Assembly (NCBI RefSeq): GCF_036924525.1
Contig: NZ_JAZHRU010000001.1
Span: 6,539,001 to 6,603,000 of the forward strand
Direction: 5' to 3'
DNA from: Bradyrhizobium sp. AZCC 1719
GTDB lineage: Bacteria > Pseudomonadota > Alphaproteobacteria > Rhizobiales > Xanthobacteraceae
Length of the DNA: 64,000 nt
A program made the translations under genes and the position numbers. This document shows positions 26,856 to 35,332 of this stretch, in pieces. How positions within the stretch are numbered: the first letter of the stretch is position 1; each line of letters starts with the position of its first letter. Under the pieces are notes generated by a model that saw only the letters and a program-made list of their open reading frames with translations, was not told the DNA's origin and made no database searches.

Positions 26856-27917
26856 TCAGTTCATCCGCAGTTCCGTAATGTGCCGCGAATCGGGGCTGAG
26901 CTCACCACGCTCGACGCGCTTGACGATATCGGTCAGCGCGGCGTTTGCGGTGCAGGCGATGCCGAGCTTCTCGCCCTCGCGCACGACAAAGCCGTTGAGG
27001 AACTCGATCTCCGTGCGACGGCCCTTCTGCATGTCCTGACCCATCGACGGGCGCTGCTGGGAAGACGTGCGCTTGCTGTCCTTGAAGCGCTGCTCGTCGC
27101 AGATGCGCATCGCTTCCTCGTCGCCCTCACCGGCCCGCGCGATCATCTCCGGCGGCAGATGCAATATCTCTTCAAGCTGATAGCCGTGCGCCTGCCCGAC
27201 GCGGATCGCTTCGCTGCCGAGCCGGGTGGAGAACCGGCGCAGCGGATCGCTTTGCAGGATTTCGGCGCCCGGCAAGCCGGTGCAGGCCGAGAGCCCGTTG
27301 CCCATGACGTTGGCGACCAGCTTCGACCAGCGCTCGCCCCAGAGATTCTCCGTCACCTTGGCGCTGTCGGAATAGCCGACCAGGCGGCAGACTTCCTCCG
27401 CCCGCGGTGTGATACGGCCGTGCACCTCGCCGGCGCGAAACACCGTGTGCGCCGCCCCGCCCTTGCCGGCGCCGCGGTGGATGTGGCCGGGCTCCGGCAG
27501 GTTCACCGTGATGCTGCTGGCAATGCAGCCCAGCGTCTTGCCCCAGCCGACGATGCCGGCAATCGTCTCCTCGTTCATGCAGTTCTGCAGCGATACCACG
27601 TACCCGTCCGGCGCCAGATATTGCTGGATCAGCATGGTGGCCCAGGCGGTGTCGTAGGATTTCATGCAGACGAAGGCGATGTCGATCGGCCTCTCCTTGG
27701 CGAGCCGCTGCGCGTCCGTGACGTGGAGCGCGTGCACGGGCACCGAGAATTCCGCGACATCCATGGCGTGGGTGACGCGCAGCCCGTGCTTCCTCATATG
27801 CTCGACATGCTCGGGCCAGGGATCGATGAACGTAACGTCCTCGCCCGCCTGCACCATATGGGCGCCGGCATACCCGCCGACGGCGCCCGCTCCGACGATC
27901 GCGATCTTCCGGCCCAT
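26856..27917 (-). CDS. ketopantoate reductase (PanE/ApbA) family 2-oxo reductase
   Basis: A 353-residue NADPH-dependent reductase. Rossmann motif IVGAGAVGGYAGAHMVQAGE, catalytic Lys-type segment KLVANVMGNGLSACTG and RRTEIEFLNGFVV match the PanE family. AAGGGGAG precedes ATG 27917; a longer frame to 28001 lacks such a site. It is longer than true PanE (about 300). In Methylobacterium extorquens a PanE-family enzyme (PanE2) is the oxalyl-CoA reductase, so with oxc/frc and gcl nearby this gene is a candidate for that step (inference). It may equally make pantoate or reduce another 2-oxoacid. Confidence 0.85.
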   Translation of the reverse strand: MGRKIAIVGAGAVGGYAGAHMVQAGEDVTFIDPWPEHVEHMRKHGLRVTHAMDVAEFSVPVHALHVTDAQRLAKERPIDIAFVCMKSYDTAWATMLIQQYLAPDGYVVSLQNCMNEETIAGIVGWGKTLGCIASSITVNLPEPGHIHRGAGKGGAAHTVFRAGEVHGRITPRAEEVCRLVGYSDSAKVTENLWGERWSKLVANVMGNGLSACTGLPGAEILQSDPLRRFSTRLGSEAIRVGQAHGYQLEEILHLPPEMIARAGEGDEEAMRICDEQRFKDSKRTSSQQRPSMGQDMQKGRRTEIEFLNGFVVREGEKLGIACTANAALTDIVKRVERGELSPDSRHITELRMN

Positions 27918-28009
27918 GCTTTCTCCCCTTGCATTTTCTTGCGTTGAATTGTTCAGCTTCCCGGGCAAATGTCCACGGCCGGTCAAATTGGCATCCGGCA
28001 TATTCTTCT

Positions 28010-28028
28010 GTACGTATTCTTTACGTAC
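28010..28028. promoter_or_regulatory. GTACGTA-N5-TACGTAC inverted repeat upstream of the PanE-like gene
   Basis: A perfect 7-bp inverted repeat with a 5-base centre, 93 bases upstream of the ATG at 27917. The size and spacing suit a dimeric regulator such as an IclR, GntR or Crp/Fnr protein, all three of which are encoded within 5 kb. Confidence 0.5.
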
Positions 28029-28148
28029 TTCATCTGGTCTGCGTAGGAACGAATGCCGTAGCAGTAGCCAACCAGCAGCATCCGGACGTTGCGATTTCTT
28101 GAGCGTCCTCGTGGCCGTCTGTAGGCGGTTATGTCAGGTTGAAAACGA

Positions 28149-28916
28149 TCATGCACCCTGGAGTTTGTCGGCCGACGCAAAATGCGGGCGCGACCCCACG
28201 GCTTCATGGGGGACGATCCGATCGGTTGCACAACGTATGATGTCGTAGCATTCACAGGTAGCTTCCTCGAGCCGCGCCCTGTCGATTTCGACCAAGCCCC
28301 GCCGAGCGGATCTGATGGCGCCTAAGGCGCGGAGTTTTGCAATCACCTGCGTCACGGTCGTTCGTCGGACCCCGAGCAACTGCGAAAGCGTCCCCTGCGT
28401 TAATGATAGGATGTTGTTGTCCTCCGTTCGATCGTGGAGGTGAAGCAGCCACCGGGCCATGCGGGCCTCGACCGAGTGCAGTCCGTTGCAGGCTGAGACG
28501 TGCTGGAACTGCATGAGTATCGACCTCGTGTGCGCCTCGACCACATGTCTGATGGCGCCGCTCTCCATGTAGGCTGCATGAAACCGCGACACGGAGATTT
28601 GCGATGCGGTGCCGCCCACCCGCACGACCGCGGTCACGGACGACAAGAAAGAGGGTCCCAGCACCGATAATGCGCCGATCGCTCCCTCGCGCCCGATTAC
28701 CGCGGTTGCAATGGTTTCGCCGTTCGGAAGGCCGAGCATGAAGGAGATGGCCCCGCTATGGGGAAAGTAAACATGTTGGCGTCGATCTCCCGCTCGTATC
28801 ACCACGGCGCCCTGTTCAAGCGACACCTTCTGGAGATGAGGGGCGAGCAACGCGAGGTCTGCCGGCGGCAACGCGGTGAGGAGACGATTACCGGCGCTCG
28901 CCGGACGTCCCATCAC
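28149..28916 (-). CDS. Crp/Fnr family transcription regulator
   Basis: A 255-residue regulator with an N-terminal cyclic-nucleotide-type beta barrel (about residues 20-130) and a C-terminal winged HTH (LTQGTLSQLLGVRRTTVTQV). There is no Cys cluster of the Fnr type, and the cAMP-binding RxS motif is not obvious, so the signal is unknown. The start is GTG at 28916 (GGAGG 9 bases upstream) or the next codon, ATG 28913. A stand-alone minus-strand gene. Confidence 0.88.
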   Translation of the reverse strand: MMGRPASAGNRLLTALPPADLALLAPHLQKVSLEQGAVVIRAGDRRQHVYFPHSGAISFMLGLPNGETIATAVIGREGAIGALSVLGPSFLSSVTAVVRVGGTASQISVSRFHAAYMESGAIRHVVEAHTRSILMQFQHVSACNGLHSVEARMARWLLHLHDRTEDNNILSLTQGTLSQLLGVRRTTVTQVIAKLRALGAIRSARRGLVEIDRARLEEATCECYDIIRCATDRIVPHEAVGSRPHFASADKLQGA

Positions 28917-29286
28917 GAGAGACTTCCTCCGTCAGAAGAACACGCAGCTCTCCTGGAAAGTCTTTGGCAGGAACGCCTTCTGCGCTGCGCCGACACTAAC
29001 TCCACTTTCATCCGGCTCTGAACTGCCTTCTTGGATACGATACTTGCTGGGTACCTTAACGTGCCGCGCCGGTAAAGGTAAGGCGAACCCTTGACGGGCG
29101 TCGCAGGTGATCGGGGAACCGCTCGGACACTACCCTCAGGACCGCTGGTGAGTTCCGCCAAGCGGCCTGCCACCGGTTCTGGATGCGCGCTCCCTTGGAT
29201 GAAGGAAAGTCCCTGCAAAGACCGCTTCGAAGCTATTGTTTTCTTGCTTCGAAAATCGTTTCCGTCCCGTTTTGTTCACGGTCGTT
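28917..29286. other. non-coding spacer between Crp and IclR regulator genes
   Basis: 370 bases; short frames on both strands have no ribosome binding sites and unlikely composition. It should contain the promoter of the Crp/Fnr gene. I see no clear operator, hairpin or repeat. Confidence 0.5.
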
Positions 29287-30135
29287 TCAGCCAGCCCTCG
29301 CCGCCGGCATCACGCCGCCGAGCGCCACCGTCAACTCCGCCGCCACTTCCCGCACCGTCTGGCCGAGCGACGGCAGGCGTTCGTCGGTCAGCCGGCTGGT
29401 CATGCCGGAGACGGAGATTGCAGCCAGCGGCTCGGCGCAGTCGTTGTAGACCACGGCGGCGATGCAGCGCAGGCCCATGCAGGCCTCCTCGTCGTCGATC
29501 GCAAAACCCTGGCGGCGGATTTTTTCGAGTTCCTTGAACAAATCGCTCGGCCGCACGATCGATTTTTCGGTCAGCCGCGGCATGCCGTGATGATGGATGA
29601 TCGCGCTGACGTCCTCGTTGGAATAGGTCGCCAGCACCGCCTTGCCGACGCCGGAGGCGACCATCGCGACGCGACCGCCGACCTTGGTCAGCGAACGCAT
29701 GATTTCGCGGCTTTCCATACGGGTCAGCACGATGATGAATTCGTCGTCGACGACGGCGAGATTCGCTGTCTCCCGCGTCAGGTCGCGCAGCTTGCGCAAA
29801 TAAGGCATCGCCTGTGCCGTGAAATTGCGGCGGCGGGCGAAGGTTGCTCCCACCGTGAAGGCGCGCGTACCGACATGCCATTTCGATTCGGTGCGATCGA
29901 ACTGCACGAAGCGGCGGCTTTCCAGCGTCCCGAGCAGGCGATGCACGGTGGAGGTGGAAAGGCCGGTGCGGATGGCGAGATCGCTCAGGCGATAGCCTTC
30001 GTCGTCTTCAGCAAGCGTTTCAATGATGGAGAGTGCGCGATCGACGGACTGGACGCCGCCGTCACGGGCGTTCTCGTCCTGGTCCGCACCGGATTTCGGC
30101 TCGATCGCCTTGCGCCGGATCACGTCTCTCTTCAT
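29287..30135 (-). CDS. IclR family transcription regulator
   Basis: A 282-residue regulator. N-terminal winged HTH (YRLSDLAIRTGLSTSTVHRLL) and a C-terminal ligand domain with GVGKAVLA and DEEACMGLRCIAAVV, typical of IclR. IclR-type proteins (for example AllR) often control glyoxylate, allantoin or aromatic pathways, so it could act on the gcl operon 5 kb away (inference). ATG at 30135 follows AGG at good spacing; ATG 30147 is the alternative. Confidence 0.9.
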   Translation of the reverse strand: MKRDVIRRKAIEPKSGADQDENARDGGVQSVDRALSIIETLAEDDEGYRLSDLAIRTGLSTSTVHRLLGTLESRRFVQFDRTESKWHVGTRAFTVGATFARRRNFTAQAMPYLRKLRDLTRETANLAVVDDEFIIVLTRMESREIMRSLTKVGGRVAMVASGVGKAVLATYSNEDVSAIIHHHGMPRLTEKSIVRPSDLFKELEKIRRQGFAIDDEEACMGLRCIAAVVYNDCAEPLAAISVSGMTSRLTDERLPSLGQTVREVAAELTVALGGVMPAARAG

Positions 30136-30183
30136 CGCGACCTGCATCCATCCGTCGGTTGGATCAATACCGCGTATCCGTGG

Positions 30184-30285
30184 CCTCGTGGTTCGAGACG
30201 CGCGGCTTCGCCGCGCTCCTCACCATGAGGGTTTCAGACCTCATCCTGAGGAGCCACGCGCAAGCGTGGCGTCTCGAAGGATGAA
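30184..30285. repeat. palindromic intergenic repeat, family A copy 2
   Basis: Same architecture as 22790-22887 in opposite order: GGTTCGAGACGCGCGGC ... CTCCTCACCATGAGG, then CTCATCCTGAGGAG ... GTCTCGAAGGATGA, with inner stems GCGCGGCTTCGCCGCGC and CCACGCGCAAGCGTGG. Located upstream of the IclR gene. Confidence 0.75.
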
Positions 30286-30343
30286 GCCACGGAAAATGCT
30301 CTAGCGCGTAGATCGGCAAGTTCCGTTTCTAATAATTCGTCAG

Positions 30344-30382
30344 ATGAAAATGCCGCTTCGGAGAGCTTCCGAAGCGGCATTT
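30344..30382 (-). terminator. terminator of the acyl-CoA synthetase gene
   Basis: A 15-bp perfect stem (30348-30362 with 30368-30382) and 5-base loop. On the minus strand the stem ends in ...GCGGCATTTTC. It lies 13 bases past the stop of the synthetase gene. Confidence 0.85.
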
Positions 30383-30395
30383 ATCGTTGATAAGC

Positions 30396-32561
30396 TCAGA
30401 GCAAGCCCGCGCCGCGCGCCCACTTGTACTTGGCCCCTAACACCTCGACCGGCAGTTCGGTCGAATAGGCATAGGCCGGGATGCCGTTCTGGTAGAGATA
30501 TTCGGCGGCCTCCTCGACCTCGACGTCGCCGGCGAGCGAGGCGACGATCGGCTTCACAAAGCCCTTGGCCTCCATCTCCTTCTTCACCTCGACCATGTTG
30601 CGGGCGAATACCATCGGCGGCGTCACGATCGTGTGCCAGTAGCCGAGGATCAGCGAATGGATGCGCTCATCCGACAGGCCGAGCTTCACGGTGTTGACAT
30701 AGGTGATCGGCGGCTCACCGCCGGTGATATCCACAGGATTTCCGGCCGCGCCGAACGGTGGGATGAATTTTCGGAACGCCGCGTCGAGATCCGGCGGCAT
30801 CTGCATCAGTGACAGGCCGTTATCCACACAGGAGTCCGATAGCAGCACGCCCGAACCACCGGCACCGGTGATGATCAGCACGTTTTCGCCCTTCGGCGTC
30901 GGCAACACCGGCACGCCGCGCGCAAACTCGAGCAATTGCCGCAAGGACCGGGCGCGGATCACGCCCGATTGCTTGAACACGTCCTCGTAGATCTTATCGT
31001 TGCCGGCGAGCGCGCCCGTGTGCGACGAGGCCGCCTTGGCGCCGGCCGAGGTGCGGCCCGCCTTCAGCACCACCACCGGCTTCTTCTTGGAGACGCGCTT
31101 GGCGGCTTCCGCAAAGGCGCGGCCGTCCTTCAGGTCCTCGCAGTGCTGGGCGATCAGGTTGGTGTTGGGGTCCTGCTCGAAGAACGCCAGCAGATCGTCC
31201 TCGTCGATGTCGGACTTGTTGCCGAGACCGACGATCGCCGACACACCCATTTTCGCCGAGCGCGAAAAACCGATGATCGCCATGCCGATGCCGCCGGACT
31301 GCGACGACAAAGCCGCATGGCCCTTGACGTCGTAGGCGGTGCAGAACGTCGCGCAGAGATTCGACCACGTATAGTAGAAGCCGTAGATGTTCGGCCCCAT
31401 CAGGCGGACGTTGTACTTCTTGCCGACCTCGACGATTTCGGCCTGCAATTCAGGCGCGCCGGCTTCGGCAAAGCCCGACGGAATCAGCACGGCGCCTGGA
31501 ATTTTCTTTTCGCCGCATTCGGCGAGTGCGCCTGCGACGAACTTCGCAGGGATCGCGAACACCGCTGTGTCGATCACGCCCGGCACGTCCTTGACGCTCT
31601 TGTAGGCCTTATAGCCCAGGATGTCGGCGGCCTTCGGGTGGATCGGATAGATCTCGCCCTTGTAGCCGCCGTTGATCAGGTTCTTCATGACGGAGTTGCC
31701 GATCTTGCCGTCCTCGGCGGAGGCGCCGATCACGGCAACGCCCTTCGGCTGCATGATGCGGTTCATCGCAGTGACGATTTCTTCGGTCGGGCGCGGCGCC
31801 GGACGCGGCTTGTAATCGAAATCGACGACGATGCGCACGTCGGCTGCAATCGCATCTTTCTTGGTGGCGAATACCGGATTGAGATCGAGTTCGACGATTT
31901 CGGGAAAATCGCTGACGAGCTGCGAGACCTTGACGATGACGTCAGCCAGCGCATCGCGGCTGACCGGATCGCCACCGCGCACGCCCTTCAGCATGTCATG
32001 GGCCTGGATGCCGTCGAGCATCGACAGCGCATCGTCCTTGGTCGCGGGCGCGAGGCGGAAGGTGATGTCTTTCAGCACCTCGACCAGCACGCCGCCGAGG
32101 CCGAAGGCGACAAGCTTGCCGAACGAACCATCGGTAATGGAGCCGACGATGACCTCGGTGCCGCCCGCCAGCATCTGCTGGACCTGGATGCCCTCGATCT
32201 TGGCATCGGCCTTGTACTTCTTCGCATTGGCGAGAATGGTGTCATAGGCCTTCTCGGCATCGGCCGCGGTCTTCACCCCGACCATGACGCCGCCGGCTTC
32301 GGTCTTGTGGAGAATGTCCGGCGAGACGATCTTCATCACCACCGGGAAGCCCATGCTGGATGCGATCTTGGATGCATCAGCGGCAGACTTGGCCACGCCC
32401 TCTTTGGGAACCGGGATGCCATAGGCATCGCACACCACCTTGCCCTCCGGCGCGGTAAGGCTCGTGCGCTTCTCGGCTTTCACCGTATCGAGCACCCGGC
32501 GGACAGCCTCTTGGGCGCTGGGCTCGGCGATCTTGCGGGCCGCATCTGCAGAATTTGACAT
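30396..32561 (-). CDS. ADP-forming acyl-CoA synthetase (acetate--CoA ligase family)
   Basis: A 721-residue fused NDP-forming acyl-CoA synthetase. The order is ATP-grasp domain first (about 1-240; GFPVVMKIVSPDILHKTEAGGV), then CoA-binding domain (GVAVIGASAEDGKIGNSVMKNL, from about 270) and succinyl-CoA-ligase-like domains with the His-loop region SSHTGALAGND. It makes acyl-CoA from an acid, CoA and ATP, or the reverse. It is divergent from the GntR gene, and a TGGCAT-N5-ATGCCA operator lies 26 bases before its start, so it belongs to the oxalate regulon. Priming of oxalyl- or formyl-CoA formation, or energy recovery from formyl-CoA, is plausible but unproved. Confidence 0.87.
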   Translation of the reverse strand: MSNSADAARKIAEPSAQEAVRRVLDTVKAEKRTSLTAPEGKVVCDAYGIPVPKEGVAKSAADASKIASSMGFPVVMKIVSPDILHKTEAGGVMVGVKTAADAEKAYDTILANAKKYKADAKIEGIQVQQMLAGGTEVIVGSITDGSFGKLVAFGLGGVLVEVLKDITFRLAPATKDDALSMLDGIQAHDMLKGVRGGDPVSRDALADVIVKVSQLVSDFPEIVELDLNPVFATKKDAIAADVRIVVDFDYKPRPAPRPTEEIVTAMNRIMQPKGVAVIGASAEDGKIGNSVMKNLINGGYKGEIYPIHPKAADILGYKAYKSVKDVPGVIDTAVFAIPAKFVAGALAECGEKKIPGAVLIPSGFAEAGAPELQAEIVEVGKKYNVRLMGPNIYGFYYTWSNLCATFCTAYDVKGHAALSSQSGGIGMAIIGFSRSAKMGVSAIVGLGNKSDIDEDDLLAFFEQDPNTNLIAQHCEDLKDGRAFAEAAKRVSKKKPVVVLKAGRTSAGAKAASSHTGALAGNDKIYEDVFKQSGVIRARSLRQLLEFARGVPVLPTPKGENVLIITGAGGSGVLLSDSCVDNGLSLMQMPPDLDAAFRKFIPPFGAAGNPVDITGGEPPITYVNTVKLGLSDERIHSLILGYWHTIVTPPMVFARNMVEVKKEMEAKGFVKPIVASLAGDVEVEEAAEYLYQNGIPAYAYSTELPVEVLGAKYKWARGAGLL

Positions 32562-32586
32562 TGGCTTCCTCCTAGGGCTAGTTTTA

Positions 32587-32603
32587 TGGCATTTGGTATG
32601 CCA
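32587..32603. promoter_or_regulatory. oxalate-regulon operator 1 (TGGCAT-N5-ATGCCA)
   Basis: Perfect 6-bp inverted repeat, centre TTGGT, 26 bases upstream of the acyl-CoA synthetase start. One of six related sites in this window. Confidence 0.75.
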
Positions 32604-32667
32604 GAGATTAGATTGTCAAGACAAACTATCGCGCGGAAACAGCGAAAACACGGGCATCTTGACATCC

Positions 32668-32684
32668 TGGTATTTGGTATGCCA
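32668..32684. promoter_or_regulatory. oxalate-regulon operator 2 (TGGTAT-N5-ATGCCA)
   Basis: Same centre TTGGT as operator 1, 61 bases upstream of the GntR gene. A TTGACA-like -35 box (CTTGACAT) lies directly before it, so binding would block the GntR promoter, implying autoregulation. Confidence 0.75.
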
Positions 32685-32744
32685 AAAATCTTCGGGTGTT
32701 TCTTCTGCTAAGAAGACGTCTCCAAAACAGGGAGGAGACGAGTC

Positions 32745-33476
32745 GTGCCCGCACGTAAACAAACCAAGGCGCCGCCTGTCATGGCTGAGGCAGATATCGC
32801 AATCGTTCGGATTGCGCCTGAGACGAGCTTCAAGAACAAGGCCTACGAGGCCTTGAAGGAAGCTATTCTCAAGATGGATATCTATGCGACTCCCGAGCAA
32901 GTGATGCTCGACGAGCGCGCGCTGTCCGAACGCCTCGGCGTCAGCCGTACCCCTATTCGCGAAGCCATCGCGATGCTCGAACAGGATGGCTTCGTCAAGA
33001 CCGTGCCGCGTCGCGGCATCGTCGTGGTCCGCCGCACCAAGACCGAGATCGTCGACATGATCCGCGCCTGGGCCGCACTCGAGAGCATGGCCGCGCGCCT
33101 GATCACGACCACCGCGCGCAAGAAGGACATCACCGCGCTGCGCGATTTCTTCAAGGATTTTGGCAAAGACCGGCTGCCGCAGGATCATGTCGAGGAATAC
33201 TCCAAGGCGAACATCGCGTTCCATCAGGCGCTGATCTCGCTTTCGGAATCGCCGGTGCTGGTCGATCTGACCAACGATCTCCTCCTGCATGTGCGCGGCT
33301 ATCGGCAATTGACCATCGGACGGAAAGACCGCACCGCGACCTCGCTGCCCGAACATCTTGGCATCATCGAAGCGCTGGAGGCACGCGATACCGAACTCGC
33401 CGAGAAGCGCGCACGCGACCACACGCTGGGCCTTGCCGCCTACGTCGAAGCGCACGGGCAGGAACTTTTTAGCTAG
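32745..33476 (+). CDS. GntR family regulator (FCD type) of the oxalate cluster
   Basis: A 243-residue regulator. Winged HTH near residues 55-80 (ALSERLGVSRTPIREAIAML) followed by an FCD domain with the usual ligand His/Asp positions (ANIAFHQALISLSES). The start is GTG at 32745 with GGAGGAG 8 bases upstream. It is followed by oxc and frc on the same strand and divergent from the synthetase gene. The shared inverted repeat at six promoters makes it the likely regulator of oxalate uptake and breakdown (inference from position and site distribution). Confidence 0.92.
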   Translation: MPARKQTKAPPVMAEADIAIVRIAPETSFKNKAYEALKEAILKMDIYATPEQVMLDERALSERLGVSRTPIREAIAMLEQDGFVKTVPRRGIVVVRRTKTEIVDMIRAWAALESMAARLITTTARKKDITALRDFFKDFGKDRLPQDHVEEYSKANIAFHQALISLSESPVLVDLTNDLLLHVRGYRQLTIGRKDRTATSLPEHLGIIEALEARDTELAEKRARDHTLGLAAYVEAHGQELFS

Positions 33477-33542
33477 ACGAACCTTCGCACCAGAAGACGA
33501 CGAAAAATCGTCCGAACCAAAACGATCAGGGAGATGAAGCCC

Positions 33543-35273
33543 ATGCTGAATACCGCGACCAAGTCCGAAGCACCGGGCACCGAGCAAGAGCTGACGGATG
33601 GCTTTCATCTCGTCATCGATGCGCTCAAGCTCAACGGCATCAATACTATCTATGGTGTGCCGGGCATCCCGATCACCGACCTCGGACGCATGATGCAGGC
33701 CGCGGGCATGCGCGTATTGTCGTTCCGCCACGAGCAGAACGCCGGCTATGCGGCCTCGATCGCCGGCTTTCTCACCAAAAAACCGGGCGTCTGCCTCACG
33801 GTCTCGGCGCCCGGCTTTCTCAACGGCCTCACCGCGCTGGCCCACGCCACGACCAACTGCTTCCCGATGATCCTGATCTCGGGTTCCTCCGAGCGCGAGA
33901 TCGTCGACCTGCAGCAGGGCGACTATGAAGAGATGGACCAGCTTGCGATCGCCAAGCCGCTCTGCAAGGCAGCATTCCGCGTGCTGCATGCCGCCGACAT
34001 CGGCATCGGTCTCGCCCGCGCGATCCGCGCCGCGGTGTCGGGACGTCCGGGCGGCGTCTATCTCGACCTGCCGGCGAAGCTTTTCGGCCAGGTGATGGAC
34101 GCCGGCGCCGGCGCGAAGTCGCTGGTGAAGGTGATCGACGCAGCCCCCGCCCAGATCCCTGCCCCGTCGGCCGTCAAGCGCGCGCTCGACGTGTTCAAGG
34201 GCGCCAAGCGCCCCCTCATCATTCTCGGCAAGGGCGCGGCTTACGCGCAGGCCGACAACGAGATCCGCGCCTTTGTCGAAAAGACCGGCGCGCCGTTCCT
34301 GCAGATGAGCATGGCCAAGGGCCTGCTGCCGGATACGCATGCGCAGTCGGCCGGTGCCGCGCGCTCGACCGTGCTGAAGGACGCCGACGTCGTGATGCTG
34401 ATCGGCGCCCGCCTCAACTGGCTGTTGTCGCACGGCAAGGGCAAGACCTGGGGCGACGCGCCGAAGAAATTCATCCAGGTCGACATCGAGCCGAAGGAGA
34501 TGGATTCCAATGTCGAGATCGCGGCCCCCGTGGTCGGCGATATCGGCTCCTGCGTATCCGCTCTGCTCGAGGGCATGGGCGGCAACTGGCCGGCCGCGCC
34601 GGCCGACTGGGTCTCGACCGTCAACAAGAAGCGTGACGACAACGTCGCCAAGATGGCGCCGAAGCTGATGAGCAACGCTTCCCCGATGGATTATCACGGC
34701 GCACTCGGCGCACTGCGCACAATCATCAAGGAGCGGCCGGATGCCATCCTCGTCAACGAAGGCGCCAACACGCTCGACCTCGCCCGCGGCGTCATCGACA
34801 TGTACAAGCCGCGCAAGCGGCTCGACGTCGGCACCTGGGGCGTGATGGGCATCGGCATGGGCTATTCGATTGCGGCCGCGGTCGAAACCGGCAAGCCGGT
34901 GCTCGCGGTCGAAGGCGACTCGGCGTTCGGCTTCTCCGGCATGGAGATCGAGACCATCTGCCGCTACCAGCTTCCGGTCTGCATCGTCATCTTCAACAAT
35001 GACGGCATCTACCGCGGCACCGACGTCAATACGGGCGGTTCAGATCCGGCGACGACGGTGTTCGTCAAGGGTTCGCGCTACGACAAGATGATGGAAGCCT
35101 TCGGCGGCGTCGGCATCAACGCCACCTCGCCCGACGAATTGAAGCGTGCCGTTAACGCGGCGATGGATTCCGGCAAGCCGACGCTGATCAACGCCGTGAT
35201 CGATCCGGCGGCAGGCTCGGAGAGCGGCCGCATCGGCAACCTCAATCCGCAGAGCGTCCTGAAAAAGAAGTAA
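33543..35273 (+). CDS. oxc: oxalyl-CoA decarboxylase
   Basis: A 576-residue ThDP enzyme that decarboxylates oxalyl-CoA to formyl-CoA. The activating Glu64 in [30 protein letters not shown] near residue 458 (ThDP/Mg site) and [12 protein letters not shown] are hallmark Oxc sequence. ATG 33543 has GGGAG 9 bases upstream; ATG 33534 directly abuts that site and is less likely. Length matches known Oxc (about 565-580). It is paired with frc 59 bases downstream; the two together cycle CoA between oxalate and formate. Confidence 0.96.
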   Translation: MLNTATKSEAPGTEQELTDGFHLVIDALKLNGINTIYGVPGIPITDLGRMMQAAGMRVLSFRHEQNAGYAASIAGFLTKKPGVCLTVSAPGFLNGLTALAHATTNCFPMILISGSSEREIVDLQQGDYEEMDQLAIAKPLCKAAFRVLHAADIGIGLARAIRAAVSGRPGGVYLDLPAKLFGQVMDAGAGAKSLVKVIDAAPAQIPAPSAVKRALDVFKGAKRPLIILGKGAAYAQADNEIRAFVEKTGAPFLQMSMAKGLLPDTHAQSAGAARSTVLKDADVVMLIGARLNWLLSHGKGKTWGDAPKKFIQVDIEPKEMDSNVEIAAPVVGDIGSCVSALLEGMGGNWPAAPADWVSTVNKKRDDNVAKMAPKLMSNASPMDYHGALGALRTIIKERPDAILVNEGANTLDLARGVIDMYKPRKRLDVGTWGVMGIGMGYSIAAAVETGKPVLAVEGDSAFGFSGMEIETICRYQLPVCIVIFNNDGIYRGTDVNTGGSDPATTVFVKGSRYDKMMEAFGGVGINATSPDELKRAVNAAMDSGKPTLINAVIDPAAGSESGRIGNLNPQSVLKKK

Positions 35274-35332
35274 CCGACTTCCATCCATTCAATCTGCATC
35301 ACGCAGTACAGACACAGTACGGAGCAATAACG

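Noticed and set aside
30936..32558. A 540-codon plus-strand frame opposite the acyl-CoA synthetase
   Set aside because: Mirror frame of a clear enzyme gene with no ribosome site or family motif.
32616..34697. A 693-codon open frame on the minus strand, opposite the GntR and oxc genes
   Set aside because: It is antisense to two well-supported genes, has Arg/His/Asp/Gly-biased composition and no domain; typical shadow frame in GC-rich DNA.
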